A DNA stretch of 27,344 nt. Source: Pseudomonadota bacterium. GTDB taxonomy: Bacteria; Pseudomonadota; Alphaproteobacteria; Rhizobiales; Kaistiaceae. Positions 8,508-16,925 of this stretch are shown here, piece by piece. Every line of letters begins with the position of its first letter. Within the stretch, counting starts at the first letter, position 1. The stretch covers positions 1-27,344 of the forward strand of contig JAEWAD010000549.1 in NCBI GenBank assembly GCA_023391905.1, in the 5' to 3' direction. A program made the position numbers and the translations under genes. Below the pieces are notes generated by a model. The model was not told the DNA's origin and ran no database searches. It worked only from the letters and a program-made list of their open reading frames with translations.

Positions 8508-10008
8508 ATGCTGATCGAAAATCAGAGCTTTCATGCGTCCTGCCGCCATGAATTTGAGGCCTTCTTTCGTGCTGTTTATAGCGCTGCAACGTCAGGGGGG
8601 GGAGCTTGTCGACGCGACTTACATTGGCTTGATTTGCGATTACTTCGTGCGGGTCGCTAAGGGCGAGATTGATGATCTGATAGTCAATGTGCCGCCACTT
8701 CACCTGAAGTCGTTGATCTTCTCCGTCTGCGGACCTGCCCGGCTGCTTGGGCTGAACCCGAGCCTGAAGATCATGGTTGTTTCGCATGATCAGAGGTTGG
8801 CGGAGGATTTGCACGCGAAGTTTCGCAAGCTCGTGGAATCCGACCGCTACCGGGCCATCTTTCCCGGCTTCCGAGCGTCTCCTGTGGCCAACACGAAGGA
8901 CAATCTGGAGACGATCGAAGGAGGCGGCCGCCGGGCCATTTCGGTTGAGTCCAGCCCCACCGGACTCGGTGCCGACATGATTTTGCTCGACGACCCTTTG
9001 AACCCTGAGGACGCCAGCAATCCCGATGCGTGCAAACGCTCTATGGAGCATTTGACCCGTTCGATCTTCACCCGCAAGAACAGGCCCGGCGCTCCGGTTG
9101 CTCTGGTTCAGCAGCGGTTGAGCTCGAGTGATACGACCGCCTTGTTCGAGAATGGGCCGGGGGTAATCAAGGTTGCATTGCCGCTCGTTGCTACCGAAGA
9201 TGAGGAGTACGTGCTCTCTTCCGGACTGGTGTACCGGCGCCTTAAGGGAGAGATCCTTTCGCCGAAACGTGTTCGGCCCGAAGACGTCGAGAGGTTTCGC
9301 TACGAGTTGGGCCCCGATTTCGAGGCGCAGCACCAGCAGAATCCCGTCGCTGCCCGGGGCACGATCATTTCGGACGCGGATTTGCCCGTCATCAATAGCC
9401 ACCCGGGTGGCCTGGACTTTACCATCAGCATCGATACGGCGCCGAATGGAGCAGACGGAAAGTCCCGCACGGCGACACTCGTCATCGGACGGAACGGCCG
9501 CAACAACTACGTGGTCCATGCGACGGCGAAGAAGTTGGAGTTCCCTGAAATTCTCGCGATGGCGGGGCGGCTGTCCGAGCAGTACGGCGCTCGTCGCATT
9601 CTGGTTGAGGATGAGGGCATCGGGCACTCCGTCATAGAAGGGCTGCGGAGCCGCGGGCTGTCCGTGTTTCCCTGCAAGCCCCGGGGGCAGAGCAAGATCC
9701 AGCGGCTCCAGGCCGTCATCGGAAAATTCAAGGCAAGCGAGGTAATCGTGCTCGACCACCAGCCTTGGACCGCAGACTTCCGGGATGAGCTCATGCAGTT
9801 TCCCTACGGTGGCGCTCATGATCAGGTTGACGCTCTGACGCAGTACCTTCGGTGGGCCGAGGATACGACGCCGAGTGGCCATGCGCCGGTCGTTGTCGGC
9901 GTTAGCTCCAGCGCGACCGCACATGCCCGCCGCATAGACCCCTTCACGCGAGAGGCCGGGCTGGCGCGGCAGGTGCCGCGGGGATTCCCGGGGTGTCGGG
10001 GACGGTAG
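8508..10008 (+). pseudogene. Phage terminase large subunit, frameshifted near the N-terminus
   Basis: A terminase large subunit of the type found in tailed-phage and prophage genomes, which packages DNA using an N-terminal ATPase and a C-terminal nuclease. Frame 1 starts at ATG 8508 and gives MLIENQSFHASCRHEFEAFF, ending in SGG at a run of eight Gs (8595-8602). The rest continues in the +1 frame: GELVDATY, a Walker-A-like PPLHLKS (canonical relatives have HGKS or a variant), VVSHDQ, Walker B MILLDDP, and in the nuclease domain SIDTAP, VEDEGIG and the closing AHDQVDALTQYLRW. One G fewer would rejoin the frames exactly. The downstream frame alone (from ATG 8533) has a wrong N-terminus. No other packaging, head or tail gene is present, so this is a prophage scrap. 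Its codon use is less GC-biased than that of its neighbours. Confidence 0.85.
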
Positions 10009-10018
10009 CGAGACAGGG

Positions 10019-10046
10019 CAGGGAGGCGGCAGAGGCCGTCTCCCTG
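10019..10046 (+). terminator. Hairpin after the terminase remnant
   Basis: CAGGGAGGCGG pairs with CCGTCTCCCTG (11 bp, one G-T wobble) around a 6-base loop, 10 bases past the terminase stop. There is no T-run, so its role as a terminator is uncertain. Confidence 0.4.
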
Positions 10047-10413
10047 TTGCCCGCCGTATTCCATAGTTGGGGCCGTGTCCAACCACCTCTCGCGAGGCTT
10101 CGGTAGGTTTTCCGTCGGAAGCGGCTGGCTGATACTGCAGCAGAGTATAGCCTCGTCGGCGTGAAAAAAGAGGCTAGGGCGTGGCGCTTGATCATCTGAC
10201 GCTCGTTGATTTCAGTCGCGCGCTCGCAGCCTTCGTGGAGCTGACCGATGCCTCTCGAGGCGAACGGCCGCGGGCTCCCTTCTCATCTTCGGACCATGGC
10301 AAGGCTTTCTCACGGGTTTGGCGGGGGAACTCGATGCCTTGCAGGGCGAAGAGCGTCTAGCACTCGCGCAGTCTCGGTGGCGGAGTTCGCGGACATTTCC
10401 TCCCCAATTCCAA
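10047..10413. other. Gene-poor stretch between prophage remnant and sugar operon
   Basis: No gene I can support. The best plus-strand frame is GTG 10181 to TAG 10360 (59 codons, VALDHLTLVDFSRALAAFVE...), without a ribosome-binding site or recognisable motif; it may be decayed sequence. The base composition drifts toward lower GC near the promoter at 10414. Confidence 0.5.
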
Positions 10414-10444
10414 TTGACACCCGGCATGCCGATCATTCTATAAT
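10414..10444 (+). promoter_or_regulatory. Sigma-70-type promoter of the mannosidase operon
   Basis: TTGACA (10414-10419) and TATAAT (10439-10444) both match the consensus perfectly, separated by 19 bases, which is two more than ideal. They lie 77 bases before the binding-protein start. The long spacer may keep basal strength down despite ideal hexamers. Confidence 0.7.
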
Positions 10445-10460
10445 GCAATTGTTGTCAATC

Positions 10461-10474
10461 TGCAAAATTTTGCA
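10461..10474. promoter_or_regulatory. Palindromic operator TGCAAAATTTTGCA
   Basis: Perfect 14-bp palindrome starting 16 bases after the -10 box, where a bound repressor would block initiation or early elongation. Its A/T-rich centre stands out from the surrounding GC-rich DNA. The operon's own SorC-family regulator (17525-18463) is the natural candidate to bind it. Confidence 0.6.
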
Positions 10475-10520
10475 ATAAAGCAGCGCGCTGATCTTGGGGG
10501 CGGCTGAGGGAGGAGAGAGC

Positions 10521-11804
10521 ATGAAACGACTTCGTACATGGGTGGCGGCCGCTCTGATTTCGGGCGTGGCGGGGACGGCGGCGATCGTGCCGGCGGCGGC
10601 CGAGGATGCTGCGCCGGTGACGCTGACCTGGCTGGCGGCGACCGGTCAGTCGCCCAATTCGAATTCGCCGACGTCCAAGGAATGGTATCGGTCGCGCGTC
10701 GATAGCTGGCTGGAGAAGCATCCGAGCGTCAAACTGACGATCAACTATCAGGGCACCGACATCAACGCGGCGATGACGCGCCTGCAGGAGCAGGCCGGAT
10801 CGGGGCGGGCGCCCGATTTTGCTTCGCTCGATTCGTTCTTCCTGAGCCGCTTCTATGACAAGCTGCAGCCGCTCGACGGCTTCTACTCGGCCGAGGAAGT
10901 CGAAGACTTCGTGCCCTATGCCAAGGCCGGCATGCATGGCCCCGACGGCAAGCTGAAGGCCATCTGGTACAACACCGATGTCCGCGCGCTGTTCTATCGC
11001 AAGGATCTTGTCGAGACGCCGCCAAAGACCTGGGCCGACACGCTGGCGCTGGCCGCCACGCTGAAGGACAAGGCTGCGACTCCCTACGTCTATCCGGCCG
11101 GCCGCGGCGAAGCGGCGGTCATGGAGCATCTGCCGATGTTCTGGGCGATGGGCGGCAAGCTGGTCGACGACCAAGGCAAGGCCGTCTTCGGCGAAGGCGC
11201 CAATCGCGACGCCTGGATCAAGATCCTCGGCTTCATGAAGGAGACGGTCGACAGCGGCGTCAGCCCGACCCGCCTCGCCAACTACGGCTCCGAAAACGAC
11301 ATGTATCCGGAGCTGATGCGCGGCCAGACGGCGATGTTCGTGGGCGGCAGCTGGATGCTGCGCCAGCTCGCGGCGCTCGGCGACAAGCATGAATGGGGCA
11401 TCGCGCCGATCCCGATGCCGGGCGAGGTGGGCCCGTCGACCGCTGCCGGCGGCTGGACCTACGGCATCTTCACGCCGGACACCGAGAAGCAGAAGCTGAT
11501 CGTCGACCTGATCAACTACATCGGCGCCGACACGGAAGGCATGGCTGGCGCGGCGACCGCCAACAGCAATCTGCCGACCCGCAAGAGCGTCGCGGCGCTC
11601 GATACACCCTACTTCAAGACGGACAACGTCAAAGACTTCAACAGCATGCTCGCCTATGGCCAGGCCCGCCCCGGCGCGGCGATCTATCCGACGATCTCGA
11701 CCGAACTGCAGGTCGCCATCTCGAGCGTCATCACGGGCCAGAAGACGCCCGAGCAGGCGATCGACGACGCCTGGAACAAAGTCCAGCAGCAGTCCGGCCA
11801 GTAA
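10521..11804 (+). CDS. Sugar ABC transporter substrate-binding protein
   Basis: A 427-residue periplasmic sugar-binding protein, first gene of the mannosidase operon. Residues 1-27 form a Sec signal peptide (MKRLRTW... PAAA), cleaved before EDAAPVT. The mature protein has the family-1 solute-binding pattern, with a PPKTWADTLALAATLKDK segment after the hinge and FVGGSWMLRQLA in the second lobe. The ATG at 10521 follows GAGGGAGGAGAG. It is only remotely similar to the binding protein of the first operon (2680-3972). Given the downstream alpha-mannosidase, the ligand may be a mannose-containing oligosaccharide; that is inference. Confidence 0.92.
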   Translation: MKRLRTWVAAALISGVAGTAAIVPAAAEDAAPVTLTWLAATGQSPNSNSPTSKEWYRSRVDSWLEKHPSVKLTINYQGTDINAAMTRLQEQAGSGRAPDFASLDSFFLSRFYDKLQPLDGFYSAEEVEDFVPYAKAGMHGPDGKLKAIWYNTDVRALFYRKDLVETPPKTWADTLALAATLKDKAATPYVYPAGRGEAAVMEHLPMFWAMGGKLVDDQGKAVFGEGANRDAWIKILGFMKETVDSGVSPTRLANYGSENDMYPELMRGQTAMFVGGSWMLRQLAALGDKHEWGIAPIPMPGEVGPSTAAGGWTYGIFTPDTEKQKLIVDLINYIGADTEGMAGAATANSNLPTRKSVAALDTPYFKTDNVKDFNSMLAYGQARPGAAIYPTISTELQVAISSVITGQKTPEQAIDDAWNKVQQQSGQ

Positions 11805-11811
11805 AGCGCCG

Positions 11812-12750
11812 ATGGCCTACTCGGAAACCATGAAGGGTACCGGTTCCCGCGCAAGCGGGAACCGGAGCCTGGCGGAGCGTCCAGCAACCTGGCTGGCGCC
11901 GCTGCTGCTCTTCATAGCCATCTTCTATCTCTACCCGCTGATCGACGTCGTTCGTCTCAGCTTCACCAATGCCGGTTCCGTGTCGGAGCCGTACGACTAC
12001 ACGCTTTCCAGCTTTTCCGCCGTCCTGACGTCGCCTGATTTCAGCGCGATGCTCTTCGTCACGGCGATCTTCGTCGTCGCCAGCGTCGCCGGTCAGTTGA
12101 TCGCGGGGCTCTTGATCGCGACCCTGCTGATCGAGGGCGAGAAGCGCCAGATCCCGGGCGCGAGCTTCGTCCGTTCCGTCGTGCTGATCGGCTGGGTCCT
12201 GCCGGGCGTCGTCATCGGCATCGTCTGGAAGCTGCTGCTCGACGAGACCGGATCGGGCATTCTCGCCTCCGTCGCCACCGCCTTCGGCTGGACCAATGTC
12301 ACCTTCCTGTCGGCCGCGGGCCCGGCACTGTTCTGGGTGATCGTCGCCAACGTCTGGCGTGGAACCGCCTTCAGCATGCTGATGCAATATTCCGGAATGA
12401 AAACCATTCCGTCCGAGCTCTATGAGGCCGCCCGTGTCGACGGCGCCGGCTTCTGGCAGCAATTCCGCTACATCACGCTCCCTTCACTGAAGCGCGTGAC
12501 CATGATCAACCTGATCCTGATCTCGATCGCGACGCTCAACACCTTCGACATGATCGTGCCGCTGACCGGCGGCGGCCCCGGCCGCGCCACCGAAGTCATC
12601 GCGCTCTACATCTACAACGTCGTCTTCGTCGAGTTCTCGCTCGGTCGTGGCGCCGCCGTGGCGGTCGTGCTGATGCTGTTCGGGCTGGCGCTGACGCTGC
12701 TCTATTTCCGCTTCTTCCTCGCCCGCGACGACGAGGAGGGCGCGTCATGA
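11812..12750 (+). CDS. Sugar ABC transporter permease (MalF-type)
   Basis: A 312-residue inner-membrane permease with six spans and an EAA loop (LYEAARVDGAGF, around residues 203-214). A hydrophilic N-terminus of about 27 residues precedes the first span. No strong ribosome-binding site precedes ATG 11812, and ATG 11830 (MKGTGSRASG...) is a possible alternative. Codons for TGSRASGNR, immediately after, form a perfect hairpin (11840-11865), so the N-terminus may have been altered by an inserted palindrome. The gene overlaps the next permease by four bases (ATGA), implying translational coupling. Confidence 0.88.
   Translation: MAYSETMKGTGSRASGNRSLAERPATWLAPLLLFIAIFYLYPLIDVVRLSFTNAGSVSEPYDYTLSSFSAVLTSPDFSAMLFVTAIFVVASVAGQLIAGLLIATLLIEGEKRQIPGASFVRSVVLIGWVLPGVVIGIVWKLLLDETGSGILASVATAFGWTNVTFLSAAGPALFWVIVANVWRGTAFSMLMQYSGMKTIPSELYEAARVDGAGFWQQFRYITLPSLKRVTMINLILISIATLNTFDMIVPLTGGGPGRATEVIALYIYNVVFVEFSLGRGAAVAVVLMLFGLALTLLYFRFFLARDDEEGAS
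11840..11865 (+). repeat. Perfect 11-bp hairpin inside the permease N-terminal codons
   Basis: CCGGTTCCCGC and GCGGGAACCGG flank a GCAA loop, a GNRA-type tetraloop. It lies 35 bases after the binding-protein stop and within the first codons of the permease, so it can act on the transcript by stabilising upstream mRNA or damping permease translation while still being read as protein. Confidence 0.85.
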
Positions 12751-13598
12751 GCATCCGTAGCGAGAAGCCGCATGTCGTCCTGACGATCTATGCCGGCTAC
12801 GCCGTCGTCCTGCTATTCTTCCTGCTGCCCGTGCTTTGGGTAGTGTCGCTGTCGTTCCGGCCGCTCGAGGAATTGTTCCAGACGACGCCGTCGCTCTGGC
12901 CGGCTAACCCGACTTGGTCGAGCTATACTCGGGTCCTGACGGAGTCCTCGCTTCTCATCTATATCTGGAACTCGCTCAAATTCGCGCTCGGCACCGTCGT
13001 CGGCGCGCTCTTGATCGCAATCCCAAGCGCCTATGCACTATCGCGCATCCGCTTCCGCTCGCCGCAGCGGAAGCGCGCCGTGATGCTCGGCATTCTCGCC
13101 GTCCAGCTGATCTCGCCGCTGGTCACGGTGTTGCCGCTCTACCGCTATTTCTCGACGCTGGGGCTGATTAACTCACAGATCGCGGTGACGCTGGTCTACA
13201 TTGCCGTCGAGGCGCCGTTCGCGACCTGGATGCTGAAGGGCTTCTTCGACACCATTCCCGTCGCGCTCGACGACGCGGCGCGTATCGACGGCTGTTCGCG
13301 CCTCCAGGTGCTCACACGCGTGCTGCTGCCCGTCATGCTGCCGGGCCTGTCGTCGACCGCGATCCTGCTGTCGATCGGCACATGGGGCCAGTTCCTTATC
13401 CCCTACATCCTGCTGGATCAGAACGAACTGCTTCCGGTCGGTGTCGGCATCCTGGAGTTCCAGTCCACGACCGATGCCGTCAGCACCAACCTGCTCGCGG
13501 CCGCCGCCGTGCTCTCGTCGATCCCCGCGATCCTCATTTTCATCGTTCTGCAACGCTTCATCATCGGCGCCCTGACATCCGGCGCCGTCAAAGGCTAG
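12747..13598 (+). CDS. Sugar ABC transporter permease (MalG-type)
   Basis: A 283-residue second permease subunit with six hydrophobic spans, an EAA loop (DDAARIDGCSRLQV, around residues 174-187) and a C-terminal TSGAVKG tail typical of MalG-type subunits. The start codon overlaps the stop of the upstream permease. No ATPase gene follows; the operon passes directly to the mannosidase, so the importer must borrow an ATPase, possibly the MsmX/UgpC-type protein at 5940-7022. Confidence 0.92.
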   Translation: MSIRSEKPHVVLTIYAGYAVVLLFFLLPVLWVVSLSFRPLEELFQTTPSLWPANPTWSSYTRVLTESSLLIYIWNSLKFALGTVVGALLIAIPSAYALSRIRFRSPQRKRAVMLGILAVQLISPLVTVLPLYRYFSTLGLINSQIAVTLVYIAVEAPFATWMLKGFFDTIPVALDDAARIDGCSRLQVLTRVLLPVMLPGLSSTAILLSIGTWGQFLIPYILLDQNELLPVGVGILEFQSTTDAVSTNLLAAAAVLSSIPAILIFIVLQRFIIGALTSGAVKG

Positions 13599-13615
13599 GT
13601 CTTCGGAGGAATACT

Positions 13616-15994
13616 ATGCTGCACATGATCGGCAACGCGCATCTCGATCCGGTCTGGCTCTGGCGCTGGACGGAGGGCTGCGCCGAGGCCATCGGCACCT
13701 GCTGGGCGGCGATCGACCGCCTGGACGAGGGGCAGGACTTCGTGTTCACCCGCGGCGAGGCGCAGGTCTACGCGTGGATCGAGGAGTTCGATCCAGCGCT
13801 GTTCGAGCGCATCCGCCACTATATCACCGAGGGCCGCTGGGTCGTCGTCAATGGCTGGTGGATCCAGCCGGACTGCAACCTGCCGTCGGGCGAGGCAATC
13901 ATCCGCCAGGCGCTCTACGGCAAGCGCTACTTCAAGGAGAAGTTCGGCCTCGACGTGCCGGTCGGCTACAATGTCGACTCGTTCGGCCACGCCGCGACCT
14001 TCCCCATGCTGCTGCGCCATACCGGCTCAGACAGCTACGTGTTCATGCGGCCGGGCCCGCATGAAATGAAGCTGCCGTCGAACCTGTTCGACTGGGTGTC
14101 GCCGGATGGTTCGCGGGTGCCCACCTTCCGCATCCAGGTCGCCTACAACACCTCGCCGCGCAACATGGGCGTCGATGCCAAGATCGAGCATCACCAGAAG
14201 CTCACCGAGGCCGATGGTCACCCCTACATGTGCTTCTACGGCGTCGGCAATCACGGCGGCGGTCCGACCAAGGCCAACATCGCCGCGATCGAGGCGCAGA
14301 AGGCGAACGGCGTCGACGTCGATTTCAGCGATCCGAACCGTTACTTCGCCGAAGTTCGCGACCGCAATCTGGTCGCGGTCGATACCGAGCTGCAGTTCCA
14401 TGCCATCGGCTGCTACGCCGTCGCCGCGGAACTGAAGGCGCTGAATCGTCGCGCCGAGGCACGCCTCAACCAGGCGGAGGCGGCCGCCACGCTGGCGTTC
14501 CGCGAGGCCGGTGTACCCTATCCGCGCGCCGCGCTGACAGAACTCTGGCGCAAGCTGATGTTCAACCAGTTCCACGACACGCTGGGGGGCACGTCGATCG
14601 AGAGCGCCTGCCACGAGGCCGCGAATGATTTCGCGACGATTCTCGCCGATTCCGACCTGATCATCAATGCGAGCCTGCGCCATCTCTCGCGCACCGTGCT
14701 GCCGCCGGTCGACCCGACCGACGCGACCTTCCTGATCGCCAACTTCAATCCCGACTCGTTCGACGGGCTCTATGAGGTCGAGCCCTGGACCGATTTCGAC
14801 GCCAAGTCGCCGCGTTTGCTGATCGATGAGCAGGGCGAGCTGGTGCCGTTTCAGTACATCAGCCCGGAAGGCAAGACGACCGGCCTGCAGCGGATCACGT
14901 TCCGGGTTTCCATTCCGGGCTTTGGCTATCGCGTGCTGCGCTTCGCCAAGCGCGACGCCGGCATCGCCGCGCCGAGCGTGCATTTCGGACGGCCGCTCTC
15001 GATCGACAATCTCGTGGAGGAAACGGCCGGCTGGCGCCTGGAGATTGATCGCGCAACCGGTGCCATCGCCAGCCTCGTCAACAGGAAGAGCGGACTCTCG
15101 ATCTTCACCGGCCCGGCGCATCAGGGGATCCTGATCGAGGACCCGACCGACACCTGGAGCCACGGTATCGATCGCTTCGCCTTTGACGGCGAGACGGCGT
15201 CGCTCGAAGCGCTCAACCTGCTCGAGGAAGGCAGGCTTCGCCGCGCCGTCGAGATCGTCACCCGCGTCGGTGTCAGCCGCTTCGCGACGACGGTGGTCCT
15301 GCCGGAGGATGCGGACCTGCCGGTCGACCTCCGCGTCCGCCTCGACTGGCACGAGAAGCACAAGCTGTTCCGGATCGCCTATCCGCTCGCCGGCTCGCGC
15401 TTTGAATATGAGGTGCCGGCCGGTTGGACCGAGCGGCCCGACGACGGCAAGGAAGTCTTCGGCCACCGCTGGGTCCGCGCGGTCCGTGACGGCGCAACCG
15501 TGACGCTGATCAACGACGCGAAATACAGCTACGCCGCCAAGGACGGCACACTCTATATCTCGGCGACCCGCGCCCCGGTCTATGCCCACCACGATCCGAT
15601 CAAGCTCGAGCCTGGCGCCGTCTATCGCTATCTCGATCAGGGGGAACAGGTCTTCGCGATCCGAATCCAGGCAGGGGACGATGTCTCGCGCGCCGAGGCG
15701 ATGCGGCTTTCCGACGAACTGCTGAAGCCTCCGGTTGCCACGCCGCATGTCGGCCGCGGAGGCAGCAAGCCGCATAGCGGCCAGTGGCTGGATGTGACGA
15801 GCGAGGCCGGCGCCGTGATCGCGGTGAAGATCGCCGAGGACAGCGATGCGACCATTCTGCGGGCGATCGAGCTCGGCGGAACGGGCGGCGCACTCCGCGT
15901 TGGAACCGCATCCGTCGACATCGGCCCGCGCGGGATCGTCTCGACCCGGCTGGACGCCGAAGTCCTCACGGAGATCGATGGTCTTGAGCGCTGA
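13616..15994 (+). CDS. Alpha-mannosidase, glycoside hydrolase family 38
   Basis: A 792-residue GH38 enzyme that releases terminal alpha-linked mannose. Catalytic features: the zinc-binding HLD (His9, Asp11) in GNAHLDPVWLW, the nucleophile Asp121 in GYNVDSFGH, and the fourth zinc ligand His320 in NQFHDTLGGTS. The C-terminal half has the beta-sandwich domains of the family, including the RLDWHEKHKLFRI segment. There is no signal peptide, so it acts in the cytoplasm on imported oligosaccharide. ATG 13616 follows GGAGGA at ideal spacing and starts the protein only eight residues before the first zinc ligand, as in bacterial relatives; the longer frame upstream overlaps the permease and is not family-like. 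It overlaps the ROK gene by 17 bases. Confidence 0.95.
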   Translation: MLHMIGNAHLDPVWLWRWTEGCAEAIGTCWAAIDRLDEGQDFVFTRGEAQVYAWIEEFDPALFERIRHYITEGRWVVVNGWWIQPDCNLPSGEAIIRQALYGKRYFKEKFGLDVPVGYNVDSFGHAATFPMLLRHTGSDSYVFMRPGPHEMKLPSNLFDWVSPDGSRVPTFRIQVAYNTSPRNMGVDAKIEHHQKLTEADGHPYMCFYGVGNHGGGPTKANIAAIEAQKANGVDVDFSDPNRYFAEVRDRNLVAVDTELQFHAIGCYAVAAELKALNRRAEARLNQAEAAATLAFREAGVPYPRAALTELWRKLMFNQFHDTLGGTSIESACHEAANDFATILADSDLIINASLRHLSRTVLPPVDPTDATFLIANFNPDSFDGLYEVEPWTDFDAKSPRLLIDEQGELVPFQYISPEGKTTGLQRITFRVSIPGFGYRVLRFAKRDAGIAAPSVHFGRPLSIDNLVEETAGWRLEIDRATGAIASLVNRKSGLSIFTGPAHQGILIEDPTDTWSHGIDRFAFDGETASLEALNLLEEGRLRRAVEIVTRVGVSRFATTVVLPEDADLPVDLRVRLDWHEKHKLFRIAYPLAGSRFEYEVPAGWTERPDDGKEVFGHRWVRAVRDGATVTLINDAKYSYAAKDGTLYISATRAPVYAHHDPIKLEPGAVYRYLDQGEQVFAIRIQAGDDVSRAEAMRLSDELLKPPVATPHVGRGGSKPHSGQWLDVTSEAGAVIAVKIAEDSDATILRAIELGGTGGALRVGTASVDIGPRGIVSTRLDAEVLTEIDGLER

Positions 15995-16925
15995 AACGCC
16001 GAACCTGCTCGGCATCGACATCGGTGGCACCAAGACGGCCATCGTTGTCGGCTCGCCGGACGGCAAGATCGCCGAACGGCTCCAGTTCGCCTCGCTGGCC
16101 GAGCGCGGGCTGGAGCCGATGCTGGCCGACATCGAAAGCCATGCGCGGACGATGGCCGGCCGGCATCCGGGAGTCGCCGCGATCGGTGTCTCGGTCGGCG
16201 GCCCCGTCGATGCCGAGGCCGGCATAGTGCTCGGCCCGCCCAACCTTCCCGGCTGGGACGCCGTGCCGCTTGCGGCACGGCTGGCCGAGCGCTTCGGCGT
16301 GCCGGCACGGATCGAGCATGACGCCAAGGCGTGCGCGCTGGCGGAGTGGCGTTACGGCGCCGGCCGCGGAACGCGCGACATGGTGTTTCTGACGCTCGGC
16401 ACCGGCCTCGGGGCCGGTATCATCTCCGGTGGCCGTATCCTTCGCGGCCGCGGCAACCTGGCCGGCGAGGTCGGTCACTGGCGGGTTCACGAGGACGGGC
16501 CGCTGATCTACGGCAAGCGCGGTTCCTACGAGGGCTGGGCGAGCGGCGCCGGTCTGCCGGCGCTGGCCCGTTTCCTGAAGCCCGGCCAGTTCGACGACCT
16601 CAAGGACACCGCCGAACTCGGCGCTCGCGCCCGTGCGGGAGACGCCGCGGCCTTGACGGTGATCACCGAGGCGGGGCGGGCGCTCGGGCGAGGGCTGGCG
16701 CTGCTGGTGGATCTGCTCGCGCCGGAGGCGATAGTGCTCGGCAATCTCGCCAGCCGGTTGGGGCCGGACTTCCTCGAGGCGGCGAGACAAGAACTGGCCG
16801 GGGAGGCGTTGCCGGCCCTGGCCGCGAATTGCCGTCTCCTGCATTGCGAACTGGGTGACGGAATCGGCGACATGGCCGCCCTCACAATTGCGGCCACTGC
16901 GCTGCGGAAGGACTTGAACGGATGA
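15978..16925 (+). CDS. ROK-family sugar kinase
   Basis: A 315-residue ROK protein without a DNA-binding domain, so a kinase rather than a repressor. It has phosphate loop DIGGTKT (14-20), the catalytic base Asp115 in EHDAKACALAE, the ATP-binding GTGLGAG (141-147) and AGEVGH (162-167). The zinc-binding CxCGxxGC motif of many ROK proteins is lost: the matching stretch reads GPLIYGKRGSYE (174-185) with no cysteines. In this operon it most likely phosphorylates the mannose released by the mannosidase; substrate assignment is inference. The start at 15978 is inside the end of the mannosidase gene, behind ACGGAG, and its stop overlaps the isomerase start (ATGA). Confidence 0.9.
   Translation: MVLSAETPNLLGIDIGGTKTAIVVGSPDGKIAERLQFASLAERGLEPMLADIESHARTMAGRHPGVAAIGVSVGGPVDAEAGIVLGPPNLPGWDAVPLAARLAERFGVPARIEHDAKACALAEWRYGAGRGTRDMVFLTLGTGLGAGIISGGRILRGRGNLAGEVGHWRVHEDGPLIYGKRGSYEGWASGAGLPALARFLKPGQFDDLKDTAELGARARAGDAAALTVITEAGRALGRGLALLVDLLAPEAIVLGNLASRLGPDFLEAARQELAGEALPALAANCRLLHCELGDGIGDMAALTIAATALRKDLNG

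Noticed and set aside
8595..8602. Programmed ribosomal frameshift at the G8 tract
   Set aside because: No supporting slippery heptamer, downstream structure or internal signal was seen, and the surrounding genes are decayed; simple slippage mutation or sequencing error is more likely.
10181..10360. GTG-started 59-codon frame
   Set aside because: No ribosome-binding site, motif or coupling to a neighbour; lies in decayed DNA.
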